A stretch of DNA of 64,000 nucleotides. It comes from Trifolium pratense. Taxonomy: Eukaryota > Streptophyta > Magnoliopsida > Fabales > Fabaceae. The stretch lies in the NCBI RefSeq assembly GCF_020283565.1, contig NC_060059.1:29027838-29091837 (forward strand). Direction: 5' to 3'. A program made the translations under genes and the position numbers. How positions within the stretch are numbered: the first letter of the stretch is position 1; the number at the start of each line of letters is the position of its first letter. Below are positions 13,561 through 23,889 of this stretch, one piece after another. The notes under the pieces were generated by a model that was not told the origin of the DNA, searched no databases, and worked only from the letters and a program-made list of their open reading frames with translations.

Positions 13561-14844
13561 TGAAATTCTGGTATAGCAGAACCAGATGTTGTATAGAAGG
13601 TCGAGACATCTGGTCTGACAAAAATAACACGGCAAGGCATATAACATTAAAACGGATACTGAGAAATAATGTTTTATCAGATGTTCCAACATTCAATTTA
13701 AAGAGAATGTCATACTTAATGTTGGAACATCTTACGAAACATAATAAAATCAACAAGTAAATAAACTGCACAGGAAATTGTTAACCCAGTTCAGCCAACC
13801 TGCCTACTCTGGGGATACCAATCCAGGAAGGAAATCCACTAATAGCTCTAGTCACTAAGACCTCCAGCAAACCCTCGGTTTACGTCTTACACTAAGACCT
13901 CCAGCAAATCCTAGGTTTACGCCTTATGACCTCGACACTACTCATGTAACTTCTGCCTATGAACTCCTAGACATGAGATCCCATCTCACTTCCACTCACT
14001 CAACACAACCTGTGTTGTTTATAAAATGTTGGGAATGATGTGGCAACAACTTACCAAGACACTACTTCACTCTTGCTTAAAAGCTTCAAGTGAATCACAC
14101 ACGGTAAACTCCGTACTTCAAAGCTTAGGAGTAACCTTACAATAACAAACTCAGTTCTTAACTCGTGTTATAGAATCCACAAGTAAGAATCACAATTAAA
14201 AATACAAACATTATCTCCTTGCTTAAAAGCTTCAGAGATATTACAATACTCAACTCATTACCTAAAGGTTTCTGAGTGAGGACATAGTGACCATCTCACA
14301 ACCCGAGTGGTTCACTTACACCAACTCTCCTAGAGAGTGGCTTAAAGACACGAAACCCTAAAGACTACATCTTTGATGAAACAATGGTTTCGGTTGATTA
14401 AAATCTTGGTCTTGAGTCTTCTTTATATAGACAGAGCTAGCACGCTCCTGATCTTCCAAGATAAGCTTCAGAACACAGCTGGTCTTTGAGTCACGTCCAG
14501 CTAAGCAAATCAGACCTTAATAAAATCTTTCCTAAAATAGTTGATCCTCTTTAGGAAATAAACAATGTGTTGAATCATTCCATTAAGTCTTGATAATAAG
14601 ATATCTGCACTAATAACGTCTTGATCAGATCAAATCTTGATATACACGTTTGTAGAGTGGATTTCCATATATAGCAGATACGTGTAATAAATGCGCGAGA
14701 TTTGGGCAATCTGACTGTCGTACCCAAACATGTTACAACATTTGGTCCAACATCTTTTGTACCCAACATGTTGAAACATTTGGTCTAACATCTTGCTTGT
14801 ATATTTGTTTTAGCAAAATGAGGCCAGCACACAAATATCCAACA
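13561..14844 (-). repeat. 5' LTR of the copia-type element
   Basis: This 1284-bp partner of the LTR at 4977-6261 would carry the element's promoter, reading leftwards. Confidence 0.9.
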
Positions 14845-14966
14845 ATGGCTTAGAATCGAGGTAGAAGTGATCCAATCATGATCTCAAGCATTCAATATCA
14901 ATTTTTGCTCTAAGAAATCGAACCCGTGCATTGGAAGCTCTGTTTTCTTTTATAATTTCATTAACC

Positions 14967-15445
14967 TGCGCCATGCGCAGGCTCGCGCGCCCTGGCGCCA
15001 AGAGGCGGTTACACCTGTGCAGTGGCGCAGGCCTCTGGCGCCATGGCGCAACTTCCAGTGGCAAGAACATTTCCCATACATTCATCTTGCGCCATGCGCA
15101 GCTTCTCTGCGCCATGGCGCAGCTCACAGAGCCCAAATCTTCCTTTTCTAGCTTTGATTGCGCCATGCGTAGCTCCTCTGCGCCATGGCGCAGAACCTAG
15201 AGAGAAACTCTTCCTTTTCAATCTCAATTGCGCCATGCGCAGCTCCAGTGGCGCCATGGCGCAGAACACGGAGACGATCCTTGATAATTCCTTTCCAAAT
15301 GCGCCATGCGCAGTCCAGTGGCGCCATGGCGCAGCTTACAGAGGCTTGATCTCTCCAATTTTGCTCAATTGCGCCATGCGCAATGGCGCAATACTCCTGC
15401 GCCATGGCGCAGCTCAAAATTCAAATTTCCCCTGTTTTGCTTGCG
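14967..15445. repeat. GC-rich 70-bp tandem array of nested palindromes
   Basis: Units begin at about 15088, 15159, 15229, 15300 and 15370 (spacing 70-71 bp), with a degenerate longer unit from 14967. Each unit starts TGCGCCATGCGCA and about 20 bp later has GCGCCATGGCGCAG, both near-palindromes, followed by a pyrimidine-rich AT spacer. It stands out against the AT-rich surroundings. Open frames on both strands (for example 15022-15549) follow from the symmetrical repeat and are not credible genes. Confidence 0.85.
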
Positions 15446-16131
15446 CAGCACTCTACCTTCGATTCGGCTCATTTTTCACTCATTGTAGGAAGGTTTATAT
15501 ATATATGGGGTTTGCTAATTTAGACCCACCTAAAAACATGAAGATCTAAATTAGCAAGATGCACATTTTCACTTTGGACAAAAAAACCATTCATATTTGA
15601 AATAAAACTCTCTTCCTTCCTGCAACAACATCACCTTCTTCCCTAGTCTCTTCCACTTCAACACCATCTACCTCAAGCTCGTCCTTTTCAATCTCTGAAT
15701 CTTTTAAAGGATGTCGTTCCGACGTGCCTTAACCCTCAAGCTCGTCCTTTTCCACCTAAATCTTACCGGTTATGCGGCGGCGGTGAGGGAAGTTCTCGCC
15801 GGATTCTCACCAGTAACAGTTGGATCTTTGTTAGAGGAGTACGACGATGGTGGTGGCTGACGATGGAGACGGTGCCTGATGATGTGTGGTGTTGTAGCGA
15901 GAGAGTGGTCGGAGAGAGGGAGTTGGTCGGCCGGCGTGAATGACCGGAGGTGGGAGAGAGTGAGTCGGTGAGAAAGAAAATAAAAAATATAAATGAAAAT
16001 GTACATAAAAGTACATGTGTCTAATATTTTTTTGGAAAAATATGTTTAGATATCATTTTTCTTAGACAAAAGCTCTAGAATCCACTAGAGCTCTGGTTGG
16101 ATTATTTGTAACGGCATATTTACAATCAGTG
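15446..16131. other. Unassigned sequence with a short inverted repeat
   Basis: TTTGCTAATTTAGA at 15508-15521 is mirrored by TCTAAATTAGCAAG at about 15545-15559, a possible hairpin or TIR. Positions 15740-15960 are GC-richer and look like a decayed exon or UTR, but no frame matches a family I know. Confidence 0.3.
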
Positions 16132-16710
16132 GCGGAAATGGGAATAAAATTTGGGGTGGGCCGAGAAAAAATTTATAATGTATAAATTAAAGAAAAAATA
16201 AAATTTACACTGATAATGTAAAATATTTTTACATTAATAGTACCCGTTTATTCTGCCAAATCATCTCATTAGTCCCCATTAAACTCTAAGCACAAATTTA
16301 TATTTCATACAAAAAATTAAGTCATAATAAGCACAAATTTGGTCATTAAAAAATTTAATTGTGTAACTCTAAATAATATATTTTTTGAAAAAAAGATAGA
16401 AATCGTGCTTCTTTTATATAGAAATAATTGTGCTTCTTTTATATTGATATATCTATATATTTTTTGGAAAAAAAATATAAATTATTCTTCTTTTGTATTG
16501 ATATATGCATATGGATATTAAAATTGTTTTTTTAAAAGAAAAAGGAAAAGAAAATTGAACAAACTGAAGAAAAGGGAAGAAAAAAGAACAAAATGTTAAA
16601 GAAAAATGCTTTGCAGGATTCAAACTCACGACCTGAGTATGTTATGGCATGCTACGAGCCACTAGGCTAGTGCTTACATTTTACATTTGCACGCGTAACT
16701 AAATATATAT
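16132..16710. mobile_element. Left part of a second hAT-type element
   Basis: CAGTGGCGGAAATGGGAATAAAA followed by GGGGTGGGCCG resembles the left end of the hAT element at 6499. The sequence at 16610-16680 (TTCAAACTCACGACC) is of a kind often found inside such elements. I could not find a matching right end or TSD, so it is probably truncated. Confidence 0.45.
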
Positions 16711-17109
16711 ATATATATGTAGTATAAGTGTTTACAATACCGACGTGATGATCAGTTGGATATTTGATTAAGTAACATCTCTTTTGTTTATTGACCTCCT
16801 ATTTCTGGAATTCACCAGAAAGAGAAAATAATTTGGAATCCACCCGAAAGAGAAACTAACTCTCGAAATTTTATCATACACGATAACTTCCATTATTTCA
16901 AATATGTTCGCCTTTAAATAGGCTTACAAAAACAAACTTTAAAAAGATAATAACTAATTTATTTTAAATTCATTATCTTTTAAATTTTAAAGATAATTCT
17001 CCTAATAAAAAAATTATAAAAAAAAAAAATTAAAACAAGCTTAAAAAGATAGATTAACAAAAAGAGAGCATACAAAAGGAGAGGGGGGACCAAACCAAAC
17101 CCTAAAAAA

Positions 17110-17920
17110 AGAAGTGAATCTAAAACTAGGTATCTCTAGCTTGTTCTTTACAAAACTACTTCTAAGAGCTAAAGGGAGCACAGTCCAAAAATAAAAATGT
17201 CAAAGGTTTAAACCCATATTAGCTAGACTATCAGCACAATCATTCCCTTCTCAATAAATATGAGTCACTATAACATTCATGTTTCTCATCAACACTTTAG
17301 CATTTAACCATCTGTTCCTTAGGGGCCAAGGAATCATGGTATCTGATTTGAAGGCAAGCACTACTAAAGCAGAATCTGGTTCTAGCCAAAGATTATTCCA
17401 ATTATGATGGCTAGCAATCTCAATAGCTCTTAGAAACACCAAATAACTCAGCAAAGAAAGTTGTGCGATGAGGAATCTGCTCAGCAAAACAACCAACTAA
17501 TTCAGCACAGTGGTCTCTGAAAATACCACCACAAGATGAATTAAGCTGAGATAGTAGAAGCTCCATCTGTGTTGCACTTAATCCAATTGACTAAGGGAGG
17601 ATGCCATAACACTTCTGTAATTCTAGGAGCCTTTGGTGGATGAACAGTCACTTGAACTTTTTAAGAATGCAGAAGTCGACAGAAGAATGAAAAGTTTTCT
17701 TAGTCAATTAATGAATTTGTCCTTGAATCGAGCTTGATTCCTAACAAACCAAAGAGTACTGAGAATTTGAATGACAATCTTACATTGCTGAGTCCAATTT
17801 CTATCACAGAGAAGCCAAATATCATCGATGGAGTTGATGTGAAGATAATTTGAGGCCAATCATTTTTTTATCGGACAGTGGAACACAGTTAGTTATGCAG
17901 TTAAGAATTCGTTTGCTTGC
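17110..17920 (-). pseudogene. LINE (L1-type) ORF2 3' remnant with RNase H-like domain
   Basis: On the minus strand, from about 17850 downwards, come a WLLCDRNW...TLWFVRNQARFKDK segment and then WIKCNTDGAST (first Asp of RNase H). A shifted frame follows with CGGIFRDHCAELVGCFAEQIPH, then one with RAIEIASHHNW...LWLEPDSALVV, and finally REGNDCADSLA near 17200. This order matches the RVT_3/RNase H-like tail of plant L1 elements. At least two frameshifts and stops separate the pieces, so it is inactive. Confidence 0.75.
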
Positions 17921-19033
17921 AAACCAAAAACTAATAAATGTGTTTTATTCAATACAAAAGACAAAATTATATATTTATTTATTTTACAAAAAGAAAATTG
18001 TGCATTCGTAATAATCACACCAATACTTTGATGCGCGTGGAGCAATATTAATAACAACCAAAACCAATGGGATAGAAATAATAATCACAAGTAGTTGATG
18101 AAAATATTTGGGAAGGAAATAATGGCTAAAACTTCAAAGTTCATTTTAGAGGGATATATAATTATCATAAATGAACTCAACTCACTTAGAAAGAGTGAGA
18201 AAAAAACTCAATGCTTATCAAAGAGCTGGAGACACATAGTAACAGCTATTACATACTGCAGTAAAAAATATGACTAATCTAAAACTAGAAAATTTGATTG
18301 GAACTAAGATGATTGGTCTAGACATGTCAAACTAACAAAGTACATACCACAACAATATCACCTTCCGAAAATTGAAACTGCACTAAATAAAATCAGATTC
18401 TAAGATTGGGTTTTGCTATTCAAAAAGGTTTAGCGGTGCAACTTATTTTCCGTCTACCTTTTGTTTATATGTAATTATTATGATTATAATATATATAATA
18501 TCAGATTCTAAGCATCTTTATAAGTGTATGGAATTGGAAAATTTGTTTGGCCACGAGCACTATATAGAAGCATGTATATGGCTCTAAAGAAATTGCAAAC
18601 AAAATGGATTGGGAACCAAGATGTGAAATAGATAGTTGGATGTGGATAACAAATTAAACAGGTCTTAATCAATTTATCATACATTGTAAGACACACCATA
18701 AAAATAAATATAAGCACAAAGTTAGGCATTCGAAATGTAATATTAGTGAGATATTTTACCCTGCAATTCTAGATAAGCTAATTAAGGCTTGTAACATTGA
18801 AATAAGGTATCTTCGTTTTCCACATTTATTTTAATATGCTAAATTTATAAGTAAAATAAATAAGTAACTTTCATATTAAATACAGACATTATTTATTAAA
18901 GTAGCTAATTTTAATTATATAGTGATATTGTAAAAAAAAAAAAAAAAAAAAAAAACTCATGTTATGACATTGTTGTTTTAATTATTGAATGAAGGTATAA
19001 TTGTATAATATAATAATACATTTTTGGGCTTCA
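17921..19033. other. Gene-free AT-rich intergenic DNA
   Basis: No gene is visible. It holds an A-run near 18932-18955 followed by TCATGTTATGACATTGTTGTTTTA. That stretch recurs at 24750-24800 next to the Helitron insertion, marking a shared NCR2/NCR3 downstream flank. Confidence 0.5.
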
Positions 19034-19375
19034 CTAAAAGATAGATCGTTCGCAAGAACTCGAATTCAATTTTTTAGTGGAAAATTTTCTTGACCAAATT
19101 CCCCCATTTCCCCTTGTAGGGGGCTTTCCATATTCGCAATCACAAACACAATTAAAGCACCTCACAACCCAAGGATAGACACAGATAGATCTTGGACAAT
19201 CACCGTGTCTATCGCAACCAACTTCTGCAAAGTCAAATAAAAATAAATGAATAATACAAAAATAAAAATAAATGCTATGAGGTAAAAAGGTAAACAATGT
19301 CCAGTATTACTTACTTCCGTTGGTTACCACTAGAAAAAGAGAAAGAATAATGAACAGATTAAAAATTTGAGCCAT
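19034..19375 (-). CDS. NCR peptide 2, two exons, eight cysteines
   Basis: Exon 1 is 19375-19315 and exon 2 is 19224-19034 (stop TAG), with a phase-1 GT-AG intron, giving 83 residues. The signal peptide starts MAQIFNLFIILSLF. The mature part KVGCDRHGDC keeps the six NCR cysteines (about residues 24, 30, 35, 43, 48, 50). It adds an extra cysteine at 46 (CFNCVCDC) and one near the C-terminus (SSSCERSIF). The last roughly 20 codons overlap, in antisense, sequence resembling the tRNA-like head of a SINE (compare 57773-57840), so the tail may be an acquired extension. NCR genes are usually expressed only in nodules; expression cannot be judged here. Confidence 0.85.
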
Positions 19376-19735
19376 ATTTTCGCATGAATAAAAATTTGTT
19401 TACACAATTTATAATGTATAAATTTGTTGCTTGGATAATTTCAGGTAAAGAGTTTTTAGCTCTTAGGAGTTCAAGAAACCATTAATAAATTGGAATTATT
19501 ATTAATTGTCTCTAAGATAGATTAATTTGTTGTGTTTAACTTTTAGCTCACTCTATTGATCACTTCATTTTTTGAGCTAACTCAATTGACCAATTAATCT
19601 TAGTAAATATCTCAATTAAATTTTTTGATATTCTTCAAAAAAAAATTTAGATTTTTTATTTTATAGTTTTTGATGATAGACAAGAGAAATATTTTAAAAG
19701 ATTAATAATATAGATGATCGTTTAAAATAAGGAAG
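19376..19735 (-). promoter_or_regulatory. Conserved NCR upstream region (copy 2)
   Basis: This matches the NCR1 upstream block, including TTAGGAGTTCAAGAAACC at 19463-19480 and the following TAATAAATTGG...GTCTCTAAGATAGATTAAT. Similarity stops at about 19730 after GATGATCGTTTAAAA, giving this copy's duplication boundary. Confidence 0.6.
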
Positions 19736-20189
19736 GGTAGATGGTTGTGTATACCCCTGTTGTTATCTCAAGTTTCGATAAACTGTATTTATTGAAAAGT
19801 TGGTACATTTAACATAACATTTATTAAGACAGAATAAATTATGAGATGTATTACCAATGGAAAAGTCCTAAGTAAAGACATTTATTAATCTAAATGGAGA
19901 GTATCCACAAGAGTAATTATATCTTTGATTATATCTCTTTGAAAGAGTGTTCATGAATGTACAGCTGAAAAGATAAGAGAGGAGATTCCTCTTATTATAG
20001 CTAAGAAGGCAAGAGAGAAGACATTGTTTGAATTTCTCATTTTATCAAGTTTGCCTTTGAATATGATGTTTCTCGAGTTCGTTTATGAACTAATCGAATG
20101 GACATAGAATATTTTTTCTATTTATTCTTGACTTAAGTTCGATTTCGACTAATGCAGCGTTCCATTTGAAGAAGCAGTTCAAATACAAA
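19736..20189. other. Gene-free intergenic DNA
   Basis: I see only short frames and no repeat structure I can name. Confidence 0.4.
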
Positions 20190-20382
20190 GTGTAACGGCA
20201 CGGGCCTCACACCTCACGTATAGTAAATGGTCTGTCACTGTACATCACGATCTTCTCAACCCTCCTCTCTAGTGGAGTTTATGTCTTCCGTAAAAATCGA
20301 ACCATGTACCATCCATGAGGTTAAAGTACATGTTCAATCCATTCACACTACCACCAATTGAGCTATACCAAACTCATTGGTA
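20190..20382 (-). mobile_element. tRNA-derived SINE (minus strand)
   Basis: On the minus strand TAGCTCAATTGGTGGTAG (20366-20349) is an almost canonical tRNA A-box. GGTTCGATTTTTA (20303-20291) is a B-box. Together they form a Pol III internal promoter with SINE-like spacing. The tail and TSD are not clear, so the ends are approximate. Confidence 0.6.
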
Positions 20383-21804
20383 AATTGGCAACATCTGATC
20401 TATCATAACTATACCACCTACTGTAGTCTGCATTTTTTTATATTGTAATTATTAATTGACTTCACTCCCTTCTTCCATATGTTTTATTATAGCTCTAGGA
20501 TCCTTTAATTTCCTGCACTAGTGGGGTTTTTTCAGTCTTTCAGAGGTAAGCTAGTGTCTTTTGAAGGTATTGTATACTATTATGTGTTCCTTGTATTTGC
20601 TTATTTTTGTTTGTTAGTCTATATTTGATTTTTTTAGTTCAAATGTTAATGTTACCTAAGACTCAAATTGGTGTTAAATTGGTGTAAGACTCAAAACCAG
20701 GTATATGAATTGGGACTTCTCACTATGCATAATCAGTTTCCTTCAAGAAAGCTGAAATTCTATTATGGTTTGTTTGACTTTTTACTATCAAGAGGGAGAT
20801 GTTTGTGTTGGATGTCCTTGTCCGTAAGTTTGCCCTCATTGTCAGCAGTTCAGCGCCATCACTCAACTCTTTGACCTTAATCCCACAAGGTATACTCTTA
20901 TTTATTTGTATAGGGTGTAGAATTACTTGTCATTATTTCTCCATTTGTTTAGGATGTATAATTACTTGTCATTATTATATGGAATTACTTTAAACTGGAA
21001 TTACTTCAAACTCGAACTTATAGTGGCAAACTGGAATTACTTCAATAGGATTGTGTTTGAAAAAGAGGCATGGTTTGTTTGCCAAAAGTATCTCCTTGAT
21101 AGTGAAGCATATTACTCTATATTTACATTTTTTTAGTGATAATTAAGGTATACTCCTTCCGTCCTCAAAATATAAAAATTGGTCAATAGGCCACCCCTCC
21201 ATATTATTGCCGTGATTGTAAAATACCAAATTTAACCGTGGCTAAATTTTGCAATGCCCCAATAGGCCACCCCTCAAAATTAATCCGGTAAACTTCATTG
21301 GTCAAATGCACTTTTAGCTACAGTTTTGACCGTGGCTAAATAGCACTTTTTTTAGTGCCACATTCTCTTTCAATCTCTCCCACAATGTTGTTTGTTGGGT
21401 TTCATCATATTCCAAGCGCGCCTGTGACGGAAATTGTGCAAGGGCATAAAGCATTCATTCGTAGTTGTCATGCCATTTCAAATTGAGCAATATTTATTTC
21501 CAATCCCCTTTTTGCATCCATGATTTTCATCAGTGTTTTAAAAACCGGACCGGACCTGCCGGTCGAACTGGAAACTGGAGGGTGTCCGGTCTGCTTCATA
21601 CGTTGGATCGGGTAAGCTGTTGGACTGGCGGAAACCGGGAAAACCGGTGAACCGGCGGTTTGATAACACCCTTTTTTTTCGTCCAAAAGGTCAAAACGAC
21701 GTGGTTTTGTTATTATTAATATTTAAAAAAAAAAAAAACATAATGCAATGCAGATCGCGCACCGAAGAAGAAGAAAATAGAAACTTGAAACAGGGGCTGA
21801 GGAG
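20383..21804. other. Intergenic DNA with transposon ends
   Basis: At 21151 a Stowaway-like end (TACTCCTTCCGTCC) occurs without a clear partner. From 21531 CAGTGTTTTAAAAACCGG opens a CCGG-rich block (GACCGG, GAACCGG words to 21660). It resembles a hAT-type end and is echoed by CCGGT-rich sequence at 24224-24375, so the two may be the ends of one large interrupted element. Confidence 0.35.
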
Positions 21805-22267
21805 TGTTGGGATTGATTGCAATGTAAGTCCCACATTGCTAATGAAGAAAAAGAAGGAGGTTAAAAAATAGCTATTGAAAGTCCCACATCGCTTAGAATT
21901 GTGAAGCAAGGAGGAAATCAAAGCTATATAATGGACCTAAGTTCTTTGTTTATAATTGCACCAAGCAGTAACACTTGTAAACACTTTAAGTTTATATTTG
22001 TGTCTTTTTTGCTTTTCTCTTATGCTCTTGTTTAAGAGTATTTGAGATGTAGTTCAAATATTTACTTTGGAGAGTGTGGGTGTATTGGGGCATGGGGTGA
22101 TTGAGAGTGAAGTCTATATGTTGTAACAATTTTCACATAGTGTTTATTCTCTGGTTGTCGGTTTTGACAACGGCCGTGGTTTTTTCCTCCGATTTGGAGT
22201 TTCCACGTTATATTCTTGTGTTGTTGATTGCGTTCTTTTATTTTCTCTATGCCGGTTTTTCCCAACA
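21805..22267 (+). mobile_element. Solo LTR of a copia-type element, 463 bp, TSD AGGAG
   Basis: It starts TGTTGGGATTG and ends TTTTTCCCAACA (inverted TGTTGGGA/TCCCAACA). AGGAG lies immediately on both sides (21800-21804 and 22268-22272). The plus strand contains GTCCCACATCG at 21881 and CTATATAATGG at 21923, which looks like the LTR's own Pol II promoter. No internal region follows, so it is a solo LTR. Confidence 0.85.
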
Positions 22268-23115
22268 AGGAGTTGTTAACAGGCAGAAGCAGAGAACAGA
22301 AAAGAGGTTGGTGACTATTCTGCTTTACCCCTTGTATTATTACTTATTAGAGACATACATGAGCATATCTATCAACTGTTGTTTCATTTGAGCAATAAAG
22401 ACAAAGAGAAAGAATGAATTTTGAAAAGAAGAGAAAAAAAAATGACATATATGAGCCTGAGATTGATGATGGAAGAAAGAATTTTGAAAATAAGAGAAGA
22501 TGGAGCATGGTTGTTGTTGTGGCTGTACAATTTGAGTAGATAAAAAGGAAAATGATGCGATGAGAAAGAAGTAGAAAAGCTGCGCACATGAATTGTTGTT
22601 GTGGCTAAATTTGGTTTAATGGGTTAGGCTTATTGTTTGGTATATATGGGCTTAACTTTTTTGAAAATTGCTTTTTTTTTCCCATTGTTTCCTCCAAGGC
22701 CCTCCAAAGTGATCATTTTGACCCTATAAATGCGTTTGGACTCTAAAATCTGAAATTTGTTTGTTATGGTCCATACAATCCGAAATCAGTTTAAACAAGC
22801 AATTGGTTGGTTATGCCTGCCTTGTACGTGATGTTTTGCCTAGGAAAACCTGGGTTTGGACTGTACAATCCGAACGTCCTTATTTTTAACGGTTTTGGAG
22901 TATGGAAGCCGAAACTTGTTTGATATGGACCATACAATCCGAAACCAGTTTAAACAAGCCATTGGCTGGCTATGCCTGACTTGTACATCGTTGATGATTT
23001 GCCCAGGAAAACTTGATTTTGGACTGTACAATCCGAAATGCTTTGATTTTTAAAATTTTGCATCATTTCGGATTCTACCAACCGGAAACGCTCATATTCA
23101 GTGTGTAGGATCCGA
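22268..23115. other. Intergenic DNA with repeated CAATCCGAA words
   Basis: Between 22740 and 23115 the phrase (T)ACAATCCGAAA and its variants recur about every 60-100 bp, alternating with TTTAAACAAGCNATTGG. Two longer units around 22760-22880 and 22915-23045 are about 75% alike by eye. It looks like decayed subterminal repeat DNA of a MULE-type element next to the OTU-like fragment. Confidence 0.4.
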
Positions 23116-23443
23116 ATAGAGTCTATATAGCCTATATTTCAGAAGTTGCACTTTATTGTGAAACCTATTTTCCACTGCGCGGTCGTCCACCGTTGGATCC
23201 ATCTGCACGCATTATGTGTGTTGGTATGGTTCCAAACCATTTTGTGTATGTTAAATTGAAGGTTGGGTGTCCACTGCCTCCAACTTGTAAGGAATGGAAA
23301 AATCATAGGGCGCCAGAGGCTGAGACTTGGGAGGATACATTTATGGACCGGATAGTTGAGTTTGACGAACTCATGAAGAATGAAAAAGGTGACATGAAGA
23401 TGGAAACAAATGAAGATGATCCTGTAGTTGTGAGAGACAAATG
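23116..23443 (+). pseudogene. OTU-like cysteine protease fragment of MULE type
   Basis: An open frame runs from about 23116 to the TGA at 23442. It contains SEVALYCETYFPLRGRPP, then VPNHFVYVKLKVGCPLPPTC and WEDTFMDRIVEFDEL. The N-H-F...L...CP(L/I)PP...W pattern resembles the C-terminal part of the OTU-like protein encoded by some plant Mutator-like elements, where the His is catalytic. The catalytic Asp/Cys half is missing, so this is a relic. The assignment rests on motif memory and is moderate. Confidence 0.5.
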
Positions 23444-23696
23444 AAGATGGAGCCAAATGAAGACGAACTCATTTTGCTTGAATTGTTTTTAAGTTTGAAG
23501 TTGTAATTTACGTTTTAGAGTTTGAAGTTGTGATTTATTTGATTATGTTTGAAGTTATCGTATGTAATGACAATGGTTATTTTTAACTTTTAATTTAGTG
23601 CAAAAGAGCAAATTTCGAACATGCATAATGTTGGCCTGTAAAACTATAAAAAATTTCTACAGAAAACTTGATTTTGGACTATACACTCCAAACCTG

Positions 23697-23889
23697 TAAT
23701 TTTAGTGACCATTTCGGTTCGCAGGATCCAAACCTGTGATTTTCGTGACCATTTCGGTTCGCAGGATCCAAACCTGTGATTTTCGTGACCATTTCGGTTT
23801 GCAAAATCCGAACATAATTGGTTTTGGATTGTAGACTCCAAACCAACGTATAAGCATAATTTTCGCCCCCCCCCCCCCCCCCCCCCCCC
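23697..23889. repeat. 40-bp tandem repeats followed by a C24 homopolymer
   Basis: From 23697 the unit GTGACCATTTCGGTT plus GCAGGATCCAAACCTG repeats about 2.5 times at roughly 46-bp spacing. At 23866-23889 there are 24 consecutive C residues. Open frames on the minus strand here (polyglycine) are artefacts of that run. Confidence 0.8.

Larger units (their letters stand above)
4977..14844 (-). mobile_element. Non-autonomous Ty1-copia-type LTR retrotransposon, young
   Basis: Two long direct repeats (4977-6261 and 13561-14844) bound an internal region of about 7.3 kb. Read on the minus strand, the right copy is the 5' LTR. It starts TGTTGGATATT, ends TTTCA, and is followed by TGGTATCAGAGC, the initiator-tRNA-Met primer site. 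A polypurine AAAGGGGGAGAT precedes the left (3') LTR. By eye the LTRs differ by two substitutions (4977-side T versus G near 5016, G versus T near 5377) and one G indel near 5231, so the insertion is recent. I find no integrase, reverse transcriptase or RNase H, only fragmentary frames, so mobility would need proteins from elsewhere. A hAT derivative is nested at 6499-7369. Flanks share only ATG, so no clean 5-bp TSD is visible. Confidence 0.85.

Noticed and set aside
15022..15549. A 175-residue plus-strand frame and several overlapping minus-strand frames with CAMAQ/APWR repeats
   Set aside because: They arise from the symmetric GCGCCATGGCGC tandem repeats, which stay open in several frames on both strands. 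There is no signal, domain or start context.
16132..17100. Complete second hAT element
   Set aside because: No matching right terminal repeat or 8-bp duplication could be found, so only the left part is reported.
21881..21934. GTCCCACATCG plus a TATA box, as in plant snRNA promoters
   Set aside because: It lies inside a solo LTR with exact TSD, and the same CCCACATCG phrase opens the TRIM LTRs at 53525 and 53761. No snRNA-like sequence follows.
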